Assembly: GCF_902167705.1 (NCBI RefSeq)
Contig: NZ_CABHMZ010000022.1
Location: 18,623 to 82,622 of the forward strand
Length of the DNA stretch: 64,000 nucleotides
Direction: 5' to 3'
Origin: Streptococcus constellatus
Lineage (GTDB): Bacteria; Bacillota; Bacilli; Lactobacillales; Streptococcaceae
Shown: positions 6,168 through 15,171 of the stretch, piece after piece
Layout of the letters: the number at the start of each line of letters is the position of its first letter
Numbering within the stretch: position 1 is the first letter of the stretch
Made by a program: the position numbers and the translations under genes
Notes under the pieces: generated by a model
The model's input: the letters and a program-made list of their open reading frames with translations, nothing else
Databases searched by the model: none
Told to the model about the DNA's origin: nothing

Positions 6168-6929
6168 ATGAAATTAGGAGAATTACTAAAATCATACAGA
6201 TCAGAACATAAGTTATCTATGGATGCTTTTTGCGAATTATCTGATTTAACAAAAGGGTATATTTCTATGCTTGAAAAAAATGAGCATCCGAAGTCAAAAA
6301 AACCTATTGTTCCATCTTATGAAACGATAGAAAAAATTGCTAAAGGCATGCAAATTTCTGCAGAAGATTTGATTGATATGCTTGATGACGATCAAGAAAT
6401 TCAAATCAATGCTACTCCCCCTGTTCTTTCAAAATCTGAAATCCAACAAATCTACGACCAGCTTCACCAGCCACGTCAAGAAAAAGTATTGACATTTGCT
6501 GACAAGCAGCTCAAAGAGCAGAAAAGTGAAAACTCAAGTATAGCAGAGCCACTTACTGAATACCACGTATTCGAGAAATTATCTGCTGGAAATGGTTACG
6601 ACTACATGGAAGACCGCAACTATGATGTCGTATTCTACAACAAAGATATTGACCACGACTTTGCTTCTTGGGTCTATGGAGATTCCATGGAACCTAAATT
6701 CCTTGACGGATCTGTCGCCCTTATTAAAGATACTGGTTGGGACTATGATGGCGCCATTTATGCCGTGGATTGGGACGGTCAAAGCTATATCAAGAAAGTC
6801 TATAAAGAAAAAGATGGCCTAAGGCTCGTCTCTATCAATGACAAATACGATGATAAATTCGCAAAATGGGAAGAAGAACCCCGTATCATCGGTAAGGTGG
6901 TTGGCAATTTTATGCCGGTAGAAAGATAA
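6168..6929 (+). CDS. CI-like phage repressor with S24 (LexA-type) peptidase domain
   Basis: 253 residues. An XRE HTH covers residues 1-70 (LSMDAFCELSDLTKGYISML). A linker follows, and the S24 domain carries an Ala-Gly cleavage pair at 140-141 (LSAGNG), catalytic Ser173 (YGDSMEP) and catalytic Lys209 or 210 (SYIKKV). This is a complete, inducible repressor: RecA-stimulated self-cleavage would derepress the prophage. The ribosome site AAAGGAG precedes the ATG. The two plus-strand genes behind it are probably co-expressed in the lysogen. Confidence 0.9.
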   Translation: MKLGELLKSYRSEHKLSMDAFCELSDLTKGYISMLEKNEHPKSKKPIVPSYETIEKIAKGMQISAEDLIDMLDDDQEIQINATPPVLSKSEIQQIYDQLHQPRQEKVLTFADKQLKEQKSENSSIAEPLTEYHVFEKLSAGNGYDYMEDRNYDVVFYNKDIDHDFASWVYGDSMEPKFLDGSVALIKDTGWDYDGAIYAVDWDGQSYIKKVYKEKDGLRLVSINDKYDDKFAKWEEEPRIIGKVVGNFMPVER

Positions 6930-6940
6930 AGAAGTGTTTT

Positions 6941-7360
6941 ATGAAAATAGGAATGAGAACTCCTAGTTTAAAAAGAAGCTTAAAAGCTAGGACTACATCA
7001 AAGTGGAAGCGCCAAATAAAAAAAGCGGTGATTCCAGGATATGGACAAAAAGGAATAGGCTGGATTAAAAAACCTAAAAAAGCAATGTATAACAAAGTAT
7101 ATCGCAAAACAACTTTTGGATTATCGGACATTGTAAAATCTTCAAAAGAGAAAAGTTCAGCTAAAGTTAAGAAAAAAGCTATCCGACAATCAAAAGACTA
7201 CACAGCAAAAGACTATAAACAGGCTGGTATTGTAATGATTATTTTAGGTCTACTATTGATGTTTGTGATACCAGTTTTAGGGATATTCTTTTTGATTCTT
7301 GGTATCATTTCATTTGGTGTTGCCACCCTATTTTCTAAAAAATATTCAAGGAGTAAATAA
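6941..7360 (+). CDS. Basic membrane protein, lysogenic accessory
   Basis: 139 residues. The first ~95 are very basic and soluble (many K/R), followed by hydrophobic segments at about 98-125 (two tightly spaced helices) and a basic tail. It starts 11 bp after the repressor and ends 1 bp before the DUF4177 gene, so it is expressed from the repressor promoter in the lysogen. This position often holds superinfection-exclusion or lysogenic-conversion genes; that role is inference. Confidence 0.6.
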   Translation: MKIGMRTPSLKRSLKARTTSKWKRQIKKAVIPGYGQKGIGWIKKPKKAMYNKVYRKTTFGLSDIVKSSKEKSSAKVKKKAIRQSKDYTAKDYKQAGIVMIILGLLLMFVIPVLGIFFLILGIISFGVATLFSKKYSRSK

Positions 7361-7630
7361 ATGGGATTTTTTGACAAAGCAAAAGAAGAAGGATCTTTCT
7401 CTTCCGCTTCAGGTATTGAGAATCTTCATTACGTCGTATTACAGGTAACTTTAAAAGAAAAATTTATTGGAACTGGTTCAGGAAATTTAACAGAGTTAGA
7501 AAATGTAATCAATAAACAAGCCAAAAAAGGTTATCGTCTACATACCATTGCTACTAGCAATGGCGGAAGTAAAGGACTAGGTGGTGGTGATAGAATTCAA
7601 GCTACTATGGTTTTTGAAAAAATTTATTAA
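7361..7630 (+). CDS. DUF4177 family protein
   Basis: An 89-residue soluble protein. The core NLHYVVLQVTLKEKF...LENVINKQAKKGYRLHTIA, with a final MVFEK strand, matches the DUF4177 layout (beta strand, helix with KKGYRL, two strands). Function is unknown. It is immediately downstream of the membrane protein, which suggests the two are co-produced from the repressor transcript. Confidence 0.7.
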   Translation: MGFFDKAKEEGSFSSASGIENLHYVVLQVTLKEKFIGTGSGNLTELENVINKQAKKGYRLHTIATSNGGSKGLGGGDRIQATMVFEKIY

Positions 7631-7631
7631 A

Positions 7632-7680
7632 TAAAAAAGCCCCACGCTCTCAAAGTTTGGCGACTCTGAGCGTGAGGCAA
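7632..7680 (-). terminator. Hairpin with T-run on the minus strand
   Basis: GCCCCACGCTC (7639-7649) pairs with GAGCGTGAGGC (7668-7678). The run of A at 7634-7638 becomes the U-tract only in minus-strand RNA. It therefore terminates leftward transcription from the integrase side, not the repressor operon. Confidence 0.55.
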
Positions 7681-7757
7681 AAACGATTGTATAAGAAATA
7701 ACCATTCAAAAGGTCGTTTTCCTATACCCATTTTACCAAATTTAAGGAGAAAACACA

Positions 7758-8900
7758 ATGTGGGTAGAACAACACAAAAGCGGAAAAGTAAATTTTGTTG
7801 AAAGATACCGTGACCCTTATACCAACAAATGGAAAAGAACGTCTATACTCATGGAGAAAGACACCCCCAGAATACGAAAAGAAGCTCAAAAGATACTTGA
7901 TACTAAGATAACTAACCTTATGAATAACCTAAAAACGTCAGAAATGCTCTTTACAGCTCTTTTAGACCAGTGGTGGGGATTTTATCAGCAAGAGATAAAA
8001 CGGTCGTCTATAGCTTCGTTAAGGGGCAATATCAAAGAAATAAGAGAGTCTTTTGGACTGAATGTAAAAGTGGTCAATATTGATCCCAAATATGTCCAAA
8101 CTTACCTAGACAATCTCAACTGCTCCAGAAACAAGAAAGAGCGTCACAAATCTATGCTCAACCTTGCTTTTGATTACGCTGTTGATTTGAATATTATTAA
8201 AGATAATCCGTCTCGGCGGGCCAAACTCCCGCGGATAAAGAAAACTTTAGAAGATTGGAAAAAAATTGAAGAAAAATATCTTGAAGAAGATGAAATTCAA
8301 CCGCTTCTTAAAGAGTTATATCGACGCCCCAACACTTACCGTTTAGGGTTACTGTCTGAGTTTATGAGCCTAAATGGCTGCCGTATTGGTGAGGCAGTCA
8401 GTATCGAACCAACAAATTATGATTTTGAAACCAGGGCTCTACAGTTGCACGGAACCTATGACCACACAGAGGGCTACCGTAACGGCGAAAAGACAACTCC
8501 TAAAACTCTTGCTTCCTACCGGGAAACAATCATGACCAACCGTGAAATGGAAATCCTCAAAGAATTGGAGTTCATGAATGAACTGGAAAAAAACACCAAT
8601 CTACGATATAGAGACATGGGCTACCTTTTCACAACTAAAAACGGAGTTCCTATTCAAACTAACTCTTTCAACCTAGCTCTTAAAGCTGCCAACGAGCGAT
8701 TGGAAACGCCGATTCGGAAAAATCTTACCAGCCACATCTTCCGTCATACTCTAGTCAGCCGTCTGGCTGAAAACAATGTCCCACTTAAAGCTATTATGGA
8801 TCGTGTCGGTCATGCTGATTCAAAGACGACTGTTCAAATTTACACCCACATCACCAAGAAAATGAAGTCAAATGTGGCTGACATCATGGAAAACTATTGA
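7758..8900 (+). CDS. int: Prophage tyrosine integrase
   Basis: 380 residues. An AP2-like arm-binding region lies at 1-55, a SAM-like core-binding domain at about 60-160 and the catalytic domain at 175-380. All catalytic residues are in place: R209 (NGCRIGE), K249, H326 and R329 (HIFRH), H352 (GHAD) and nucleophile Y362 (QIYTH). It integrates and excises the prophage by site-specific recombination. Its stop is 87 bp from the end of the convergent hup gene, placing the attachment site at the hup 3' end or terminator. The gene is intact. Confidence 0.95.
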   Translation: MWVEQHKSGKVNFVERYRDPYTNKWKRTSILMEKDTPRIRKEAQKILDTKITNLMNNLKTSEMLFTALLDQWWGFYQQEIKRSSIASLRGNIKEIRESFGLNVKVVNIDPKYVQTYLDNLNCSRNKKERHKSMLNLAFDYAVDLNIIKDNPSRRAKLPRIKKTLEDWKKIEEKYLEEDEIQPLLKELYRRPNTYRLGLLSEFMSLNGCRIGEAVSIEPTNYDFETRALQLHGTYDHTEGYRNGEKTTPKTLASYRETIMTNREMEILKELEFMNELEKNTNLRYRDMGYLFTTKNGVPIQTNSFNLALKAANERLETPIRKNLTSHIFRHTLVSRLAENNVPLKAIMDRVGHADSKTTVQIYTHITKKMKSNVADIMENY

Positions 8901-8903
8901 TTT

Positions 8904-8927
8904 TATGCCCCAAAAATGCCCCAAAAC
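8904..8927 (+). repeat. Tandem ATGCCCCAAAA repeat next to integrase stop
   Basis: Two adjacent copies of ATGCCCCAAAA (8904-8914, then 8916-8926). Short direct repeats next to an integrase are candidate arm-type or attachment-core sites; no partner copy is visible in the window. Confidence 0.5.
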
Positions 8928-8932
8928 ACAAG

Positions 8933-8978
8933 AAAAAGCCTATTGCACAACGAGAAACGTTGATACAATAGGCTTTTT
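8933..8978. terminator. Bidirectional terminator between int and hup
   Basis: AAAAAGCCTATTG (8933-8945) pairs perfectly with CAATAGGCTTTTT (8966-8978). It serves hup on the minus strand and int on the plus strand. It may overlap the attachment site. Confidence 0.85.
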
Positions 8979-8987
8979 CGTACACTA

Positions 8988-9263
8988 TTATTTAACAGCA
9001 TCTTTAAGAGCTTTACCTGCTTTGAATGCTGGTACTTTAGAAGCTGCGATTGTGATTTCTTTACCAGTTTGTGGGTTGCGACCTTTACGTGCTGCACGTT
9101 CACGAACTTCAAAGTTACCAAAACCGATCAATTGAACTTTTTCACCAGCTGAAAGGAATTCAGTTACTGCTGCAAATACTGCATCAACTGCTGCTGCTGA
9201 ATCTTTTTTAGTCAATTCTGTAGCTTCTGCTACTTTTGCGATTAAATCTTGTTTGTTAGCCAT
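8988..9263 (-). CDS. hup: DNA-binding protein HU
   Basis: 91 residues, the standard HU length. It starts [21 protein letters not shown] and has the DNA-binding arm signature [23 protein letters not shown] is a homodimeric nucleoid protein that bends DNA. The GGAGGATTTGTTAA site precedes the ATG. The prophage ends just beyond its stop, leaving the gene intact. Confidence 0.97.
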   Translation of the reverse strand: MANKQDLIAKVAEATELTKKDSAAAVDAVFAAVTEFLSAGEKVQLIGFGNFEVRERAARKGRNPQTGKEITIAASKVPAFKAGKALKDAVK

Positions 9264-9320
9264 TTAACAAATCCTCCAAAATATTTTATGAATTAGTGGT
9301 TACTAACTCTAACAAGTATT

Positions 9321-9349
9321 ATCATATCTAAAAAATACTGTTAGGTCAA
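9321..9349 (-). promoter_or_regulatory. hup promoter
   Basis: Reading the minus strand: TTGACC (9349-9344), 17-bp spacer, TATGAT (9326-9321), about 60 bp before the hup ATG. Confidence 0.7.
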
Positions 9350-9391
9350 GCACAAAACGAACTTTTTTCTATTTTTCAAAAAATATCAAAC

Positions 9392-10225
9392 TTATTCATA
9401 GCGAACAAGGACTGCCCAAGCATTTTCCCCAGTATGCGTTTGAATGATAGAACCAGTTTCTAAAACAGGAATCGGAGCTGTCACATACTCTTGCAAGACT
9501 TGTTTCATCTCATTCGCCAATTCAGCAGTTCCAGCATACGAAATTCCAATTTCTGCCACTTTTTTATCTTTCAGGTTTCCAGCTAAATCATTGACCCATT
9601 TTTTGAAAGTTTTTACGCCCCGCCCCTTTACAATTGGCTGCAATTCATGATTTTTCATCTGCATAACCACTCGGATATTCAGAAGCGAGCTAAGAAGTCC
9701 TGTTACACGACCAATACGACCACCTTTTACAAGATTTTCAAGGGTGGAAACCCCGATATACAATTCTGTCTTTTCGCGTACTTCTTCAATTTTTGCTAAA
9801 ATTTCTTCTAAATCAGCACCTGCCTTGGCTAATTTGGCAGCTTCTACCACCTGAAACTTCAAAGCTTGATCCGTAAAAGAGCTATCAATGACTGTCACAT
9901 CAACATTTGCCAAAGTTGCACCTTGACGCGCAGCTTCAACCGTTCCAGACAAAGCATGAGACATGTGAATAGAAATGATTTTATCTGCAGTCTCACCAAG
10001 AGTTTCAAAGACTTCTGCAAAAACACCGACAGGTGGCTGGCTTGTTTTAGGTAGATTTTTACTTGACTGCATTAACTGAAGAAATTCTCCTTCCTTTAAA
10101 TCAGCATCTGAGTAAACAACACCATCTACCATTACAGACAAAGGGACGATTGTAATCTCTAAATCCTCTACAACTTGCGGTTCAATCGTAATAGATGAAT
10201 CCGTTACAATTTTGATTTTTGTCAT
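9392..10225 (-). CDS. DegV family fatty-acid-binding protein
   Basis: 277 residues with the DegV hallmarks: start [12 protein letters not shown], then [27 protein letters not shown]. These proteins bind one fatty acid between two domains and, in the FakA/FakB kinase system, present it for phosphorylation. No fakA lies nearby, so the exact partner is not shown. It is monocistronic and ends ~40 bp from the hup promoter. Confidence 0.9.
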   Translation of the reverse strand: MTKIKIVTDSSITIEPQVVEDLEITIVPLSVMVDGVVYSDADLKEGEFLQLMQSSKNLPKTSQPPVGVFAEVFETLGETADKIISIHMSHALSGTVEAARQGATLANVDVTVIDSSFTDQALKFQVVEAAKLAKAGADLEEILAKIEEVREKTELYIGVSTLENLVKGGRIGRVTGLLSSLLNIRVVMQMKNHELQPIVKGRGVKTFKKWVNDLAGNLKDKKVAEIGISYAGTAELANEMKQVLQEYVTAPIPVLETGSIIQTHTGENAWAVLVRYE

Positions 10226-10455
10226 GTTTTTCCTACTTTATAAATTTTATTCTATTTAACTTATTATATCAAAAAAATAACTTTTTGTGGAATAATTTTT
10301 CTGGATAAAATATGTAAAAGATGTGTAGAGCTTTCTATTTTTCTAAATAAACAGAATTATTAAATTTTCAGAAAATAATTGACACTCCACTATTTTTTTG
10401 TTAGCCTATTGATATATCTTATTAAAGCAGATGCTTTTAAAGAAAGGGTTGATAA

Positions 10456-11409
10456 ATGAAACAGACAAAATTTTTGGGAATTCTTTGTCTTACACTTATT
10501 TTGATTTCCATTACAGTTAGTTCCAGCAACTTTTCATGGTGGCAGCTAATAAATTGTGATAAACACACTTGGTTGCTCTTTTGGGAATCGCGTTTTCCAA
10601 GAACGATGAGTATTCTTCTAGCAGGCTCTAGTATGAGCATTGCAGGTCTTCTTATGCAAACTATCACACAAAACCATTTTGCTGCTCCTAGCACGGTCGG
10701 AACAGTAAATGCTGCAAAATTTGGCATGCTGCTCAGTTTATTTTTCTTTCCGTCAGCTACATTGGCGCAAAAAATGCTATTTGCTTTTGTATCTGCTATT
10801 TTTTTTACGATTATTTTTATTAGATTTGTCAGAAAATTCTCATTTAAAGAAAAATGGTTGCTTCCACTTGTAGGAATTATCTATAGTGGAGTGATTAGTG
10901 CTGCTGCTGAAATTCTTGCCTATCGTTTTGATTTAGTTCAAAGTATGACTTCATGGACGCAAGGCTCCTTTTCCATGATTCAGACGCACCAATACGAATG
11001 GCTCTTCTTGAGCTTGGTTATTTTAATAGCTGTCTGGCGATTGTCTGCTACTTTTACCATTATGAATCTCGGAGAAGAAGCTAGCCACAATTTAGGCATT
11101 TCCTTTTCTCAAATAGAAGGGTTGACTCTATTTCTCATTTCCTTGACAACAAGTGTTACCATGATTACAGTTGGGTCGCTCCCATTTATCGGTGTCATTG
11201 TTCCAAATATCATTCGCAGGTTTTATGGCGACCATGTCACGCGCATCAAGGGTTTGACTGCACTAACAGGGGCTTGTCTCATCTTGATTTGTGATATTGT
11301 CGCTCGGCTGGTCATTCGGCCTTACGAAGTATCCGTCAGCTTAATCTTGGGGATTTTGGGAAGCTTGATGTTTATTTATCTCTTGTGGCGAGGTGCTGCT
11401 CATGAATAA
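10456..11409 (+). CDS. Iron-chelate ABC permease 1 (FecCD/BtuC family)
   Basis: 317 residues with about nine hydrophobic spans. Family landmarks include FPRTMSILLAGSSMSIAGLLMQTITQN near the N-terminus and GSLPFIGVIVPNIIRRFYG near 240-260, the loop that docks on the ATPase. It forms half the membrane channel with the next gene, in the manner of Bacillus YclNOPQ or Vibrio FatDC. The ribosome site AAAGAAAGGG precedes the ATG. It is the first gene of a four-gene importer operon. Confidence 0.88.
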   Translation: MKQTKFLGILCLTLILISITVSSSNFSWWQLINCDKHTWLLFWESRFPRTMSILLAGSSMSIAGLLMQTITQNHFAAPSTVGTVNAAKFGMLLSLFFFPSATLAQKMLFAFVSAIFFTIIFIRFVRKFSFKEKWLLPLVGIIYSGVISAAAEILAYRFDLVQSMTSWTQGSFSMIQTHQYEWLFLSLVILIAVWRLSATFTIMNLGEEASHNLGISFSQIEGLTLFLISLTTSVTMITVGSLPFIGVIVPNIIRRFYGDHVTRIKGLTALTGACLILICDIVARLVIRPYEVSVSLILGILGSLMFIYLLWRGAAHE

Positions 11410-12364
11410 AATGAAAAAACAAACAAGCACCTTATTACTGCTTCTGCTGATTCTAGTAAGCCTGAGCTGTTTCTTCTATTTAGCACCGATGGATTATCCT
11501 TTAACAGGCTTTATTATCAAATTACGCACCCAAAAATTACTAGCTTATTTTTTTGTTGCCCTTGCAGCAAGTTTTGCAACGATTAGCTTTCAAACTATCA
11601 CAGAGAATCGTTTTTTAACACCAAGCATTCTAGGTATGGAGTCTCTTTATGTCCTGATGCAAACAGTTTATCTTTTCTTTGCGAGCAAGTTTATCGGCAG
11701 CACCAGTCATCCTTTAATGGAGTTTGTCCTTGTTTTAGTCACTCAATGCGGCTTCTTTCTTTGCTTGCAGCCTGCATTAAAAAAATTGCTCCAACAAGGA
11801 TTTATCTTTATTTTATTGATTTGTATGGCGCTAGGGACGCTCTTTAGAAGTGCTAGTACGTTCTTGCAGGTACTAATGGATCCCAACGAATATGATAAAC
11901 TGCAAACAAAACTCTTTCCTTCTTTCCAACGAATGAATATGGATATTTTATTCGCTGCTGTCATCGTTATCGGGCTAGCTGGATTCTATTTGCTAAAGAA
12001 GAATGCCATTTTGAATGTTTTTCATTTGGATAAAAAGACAGCGACTATTTTAGGTGTGGAAGTTGAAAAAGAGCAGAAAAAGATATTATGGGCAGTTGTT
12101 TTGTTAACTTCTACAACCACCGCTCTTGTTGGACCTATGATGTTCTTCGGCTTTATGATGTCCAATTTAGCTTATCTGTTGGTAAAAGAATATCAGCATA
12201 AGTGGCTGTTCTTGATTGCCAGTTTGCTCGGTTTTATCTTTCTAGTCAGCGGGCAATTGTTAGTCGAGCGAATTTTTCAGCTCCAAATCAATGTCAGCAT
12301 GGTGATTGAATTAGTCGGCGGGCTGTTCTTCTTCTATCTTTTAGCCAAGGAGGCGAAACACTAG
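11402..12364 (+). CDS. Iron-chelate ABC permease 2 (FecCD family)
   Basis: 320 residues from the ATG at 11402, which sits 7 nt after GAGG and overlaps the end of permease 1 by 8 bp. It has multiple hydrophobic spans. FATISFQTITENRFLTPSILG is the counterpart of the QTITQN motif in permease 1, and VGPMMFFGFMMSNLAYLLV is the coupling loop. It pairs with permease 1 as a heterodimeric channel. Confidence 0.86.
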   Translation: MNKMKKQTSTLLLLLLILVSLSCFFYLAPMDYPLTGFIIKLRTQKLLAYFFVALAASFATISFQTITENRFLTPSILGMESLYVLMQTVYLFFASKFIGSTSHPLMEFVLVLVTQCGFFLCLQPALKKLLQQGFIFILLICMALGTLFRSASTFLQVLMDPNEYDKLQTKLFPSFQRMNMDILFAAVIVIGLAGFYLLKKNAILNVFHLDKKTATILGVEVEKEQKKILWAVVLLTSTTTALVGPMMFFGFMMSNLAYLLVKEYQHKWLFLIASLLGFIFLVSGQLLVERIFQLQINVSMVIELVGGLFFFYLLAKEAKH

Positions 12365-12365
12365 T

Positions 12366-13118
12366 ATGCAATTAAAAAACATTGGCAAATCATTTGGAAA
12401 TCAAGCAATTTTAGAAGATATTCAACTGAATATTTCACCGAGCAAATTCACCGCCTTTATCGGTCCAAACGGTGCTGGAAAATCAACGCTGCTTTCCATT
12501 ATGAGTCGTTTGCTCAAGAAAGATCAAGGTTTTCTCAGTATCAAGGGAAAAGAAATTGAAGCTTGGAATTCAAAAGAGTTGGCCAAAGAATTAACGATTT
12601 TAAAACAAAAAATCAATTACCAATCTAAATTAACGGTTGAAGAATTGGTTTCCTTCGGTCGTTTTCCATACAGTCAAGATCGTTTGACAAAAGAAGATTT
12701 AGAAAAGGTGGAACAAGCACTTGAATATCTGGACATTCTTGATTTAAGAGACCGTTTTATTGATACGCTCTCCGGCGGTCAATTACAGCGCGTTTTTATC
12801 GCAATGGTGCTCACTCAAGATACTGAATTTATTCTTTTAGACGAACCGCTGAATAATTTAGATATTAAGCAAAGTATTTCTATGATGAAAATTTTGCGGT
12901 CTCTCGTTGACGACTTAGGAAAAACGATTATTATTGTCATTCATGATATCAATATTGCCAGTCAATATGTTGATGAAATTGTCGCCTTTAAAAACGGAAA
13001 AGTCTTTTATCAAGGCACAACCGATCAAGTCATGAGAAAAGAAATTTTAGATCCATTGTATGAAATGGACATTACCCTTGGTGAAATCAATGGTAAGAAA
13101 ATCTGTGTTTATTTATAA
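12366..13118 (+). CDS. Iron-chelate ABC ATPase
   Basis: 250 residues with a full ABC set: Walker A GPNGAGKST (near 34-42), Q-loop LKQKINY, signature LSGGQLQR, Walker B FILLDEPLNNLD and the switch histidine VIHD. It energises the two permeases for import of siderophore or haem-like iron. It starts 1 bp after the permease 2 stop. Confidence 0.92.
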   Translation: MQLKNIGKSFGNQAILEDIQLNISPSKFTAFIGPNGAGKSTLLSIMSRLLKKDQGFLSIKGKEIEAWNSKELAKELTILKQKINYQSKLTVEELVSFGRFPYSQDRLTKEDLEKVEQALEYLDILDLRDRFIDTLSGGQLQRVFIAMVLTQDTEFILLDEPLNNLDIKQSISMMKILRSLVDDLGKTIIIVIHDINIASQYVDEIVAFKNGKVFYQGTTDQVMRKEILDPLYEMDITLGEINGKKICVYL

Positions 13119-13140
13119 TATTAAAATTGGAGGATTTCTG

Positions 13141-14112
13141 ATGAAACAGAATACAAAAACACTACTTTTATCTCTCTTTGCAACAGTTGCTGTTGTACTT
13201 TTAGCAGCTTGCGGTGCCAATAAACAAACTTCAAAAACAACTACTTCCTCTTCTGCTGCAAGCGAAGTTACTGTTCAAACAGCAAATGGTGAAGTTAAAG
13301 TTCCGACCAACCCTAAAAAAATTGTAACACTCGATTTAGGAGCAGCCGATACCATTCGTGCTTTGGGCAAAGAAAGCAGCATTGCCGGTATGCCAAAGAA
13401 AACTCTACCTGCTTATTTGAAAAATCTATCAAGTAAAATCAAAAATGTCGGAACGATGAAAGAACCTGATATGGAGGCTATCGCTGCCTTAAAACCAGAC
13501 TTGATTATCGCTTCTGGTCGTACAACTCAATACGTCAAGAAATTCAAGGAAATTGCTCCTACTGTATTGTTCCAAACAGATAACAAAGACTACTGGGGTT
13601 CCACCAAGAAAAATATCCTATCCCTAGCAAGTATCTTCGGGGAAGAGGGAACGAAAAAAGCTAAAAGTGAATTAGCTAAATTAGACAAGGAAATTCAAAA
13701 CGTTGCTACTGCAAATGAAAAATCAAATAAAAAGGCTCTTGCGATGATGTTGAATGAAGGTGCAATGTCTGCTTTCGGAGCTAAATCACGCTTTGCTTTT
13801 CTTTACAGCACTTTGAAATTCAAACCAACAGATGCTAAAATTAAGGAATCAAGACACGGACAAGAAGTCAGCTTTGAAAGTATCAAACAAATCAATCCAG
13901 ACATCATCTTTGTTTTGAACCGCACTCTTGCTATCGGTGGGGACAATTCGGCTAATAAAGATTTACTGAATAACTCGCTAGTTCAAGAAACAAACGCTGC
14001 CAAAAATAAAGCAATTGTAAACCTGACATCCGATCTCTGGTACCTCAGCGGTGATGGACTTGAATCAACAAAATTGATGATTGAAGACGTTAAAAATATA
14101 GCTGGGAAATAA
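13141..14112 (+). CDS. Iron-chelate substrate-binding lipoprotein
   Basis: 323 residues from the ATG at 13141 (TTGGAGGATTTCTG before it; an upstream in-frame extension lies inside the ATPase gene and is unlikely). The signal peptide ends in the lipobox LLAACG, so Cys24 is lipidated. Two lobes of the periplasmic-binding type III fold follow (VTLDLGAADTIRAL, MEAIAALKPDLIIASG, VSFESIKQINPDIIFVL), as in the FatB/CeuA/YclQ group that binds catecholate siderophores. The ligand is not determinable here. Confidence 0.88.
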   Translation: MKQNTKTLLLSLFATVAVVLLAACGANKQTSKTTTSSSAASEVTVQTANGEVKVPTNPKKIVTLDLGAADTIRALGKESSIAGMPKKTLPAYLKNLSSKIKNVGTMKEPDMEAIAALKPDLIIASGRTTQYVKKFKEIAPTVLFQTDNKDYWGSTKKNILSLASIFGEEGTKKAKSELAKLDKEIQNVATANEKSNKKALAMMLNEGAMSAFGAKSRFAFLYSTLKFKPTDAKIKESRHGQEVSFESIKQINPDIIFVLNRTLAIGGDNSANKDLLNNSLVQETNAAKNKAIVNLTSDLWYLSGDGLESTKLMIEDVKNIAGK

Positions 14113-14115
14113 GCA

Positions 14116-14166
14116 AAAAGAGTTGAGAGAAACCTACTTAATTAAGAATTTCTTTCAACTCTTTTA
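14116..14166 (+). terminator. Terminator of the iron-chelate operon
   Basis: AAAAGAGTTGAGAGAAA and TTTCTTTCAACTCTTTT form a long stem around a ~17-nt loop, ending in T-rich sequence. Confidence 0.8.
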
Positions 14167-14188
14167 TTGTACAAAAATCAGCGCTAAC

Positions 14189-14920
14189 TCAGTCATCTTC
14201 ATCCACCAAATTATTATTTTTAACGAAATAATGTTTTAAGATACCTTCATCGCCAAATAAAACTCCATGGAGAACCCCGCCATAGACAGCTCCACCATCC
14301 ATACCAATTTTTTGATCCTGCGTTTGCCAAAGACGACTTGTCCCAGGCATTTCAGAGAAGAGGTAAAAAGTCGGAGTATGACCAAATACGATTATCTTTC
14401 CTGTTTGATTAAGAGCTTGATGAAAAGGCTCACGTATCCAAACTTTTTGGTAATCACTTGTTTGATGCCAATCTTTCAAAGTTAAATCAATACCAGCGTG
14501 TACAAAAATATAATGTTCTGTTTCAATAAAGAAAGGCATCTGGCGAATAAAAGCCACGAGGTCTGACGCCTCTTCCAACACGCGCTTCGCGTCTTCAACT
14601 CCATCAACAGGAGTATTTAAAGGCCGTTTTAAAATGGAATTGATTGTCGTATCTCCACCATTGCGACGATAGTGATCATAGCCTCTCTTGGGATTATCCA
14701 ACCAGGTTAGAAACATGTATTCGTGATTCCCAGAAATGCAAATTGCTTCTTGCTTTTCGACAAGACTTTTCACACACTCTAAAACTGCTCGGCTGTCCTC
14801 ACCGCGGTCAATCAAATCTCCCAAAAAAATGAGCTGACTTTTCCCATCCCATTTTTTGAGTAATGTTTCTAGCATATCTGCTTTTCCGTGCACATCGCCA
14901 ATTACAAAATAATTTGTCAT
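14189..14920 (-). CDS. Metallophosphoesterase, PrpA/PP1-like
   Basis: 243 residues from the ATG at 14920 (SD CAGGAGAAAAATC). It carries the calcineurin-like motifs GDVHG (near 8-12), GDLIDRG (near 35-41), GNHE (near 66-69) and VHAG. This is the layout of small bacterial serine/threonine phosphatases or bis-tetraphosphatase-like enzymes, which use two metals. Substrate unknown. Monocistronic. Confidence 0.85.
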   Translation of the reverse strand: MTNYFVIGDVHGKADMLETLLKKWDGKSQLIFLGDLIDRGEDSRAVLECVKSLVEKQEAICISGNHEYMFLTWLDNPKRGYDHYRRNGGDTTINSILKRPLNTPVDGVEDAKRVLEEASDLVAFIRQMPFFIETEHYIFVHAGIDLTLKDWHQTSDYQKVWIREPFHQALNQTGKIIVFGHTPTFYLFSEMPGTSRLWQTQDQKIGMDGGAVYGGVLHGVLFGDEGILKHYFVKNNNLVDEDD

Positions 14921-14935
14921 GATTTTTCTCCTGAT

Positions 14936-15171
14936 AAAAGAAGAGATTGAAACGAAAGTCTTCAGCTTCAAAGCATATTGAGTAATAAACAACTAACGCA
15001 GTGGCTAATTGCTCAAAGCACTGCTTTGAGGTTGCAAACAGATCTTGCGGAGCAAGTCACTCTTCGTTCGCTTTTCAAACTCGGAAGAAGATTCTTCGTT
15101 TCCTTCATTCACCACCTCAACAGTCTAGGAGACTAGAAACTAAGAATTTTTATTTTTGTCTCACTTCTATT
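14936..15171. repeat. Degenerate dispersed intergenic repeat, copy 1
   Basis: About 235 bp between the phosphoesterase start and the recN end. AGTAATAAAC...AACGCAGT and the segment TTCGCTTTTCAA recur, in the same order, in the reverse complement of 27156-27335, with flanking GAC/GTC-AAAAG blocks. Both copies begin and end with related G-TGRGACAAAA inverted ends, so this looks like a small non-autonomous element. No coding potential seen. Confidence 0.55.
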
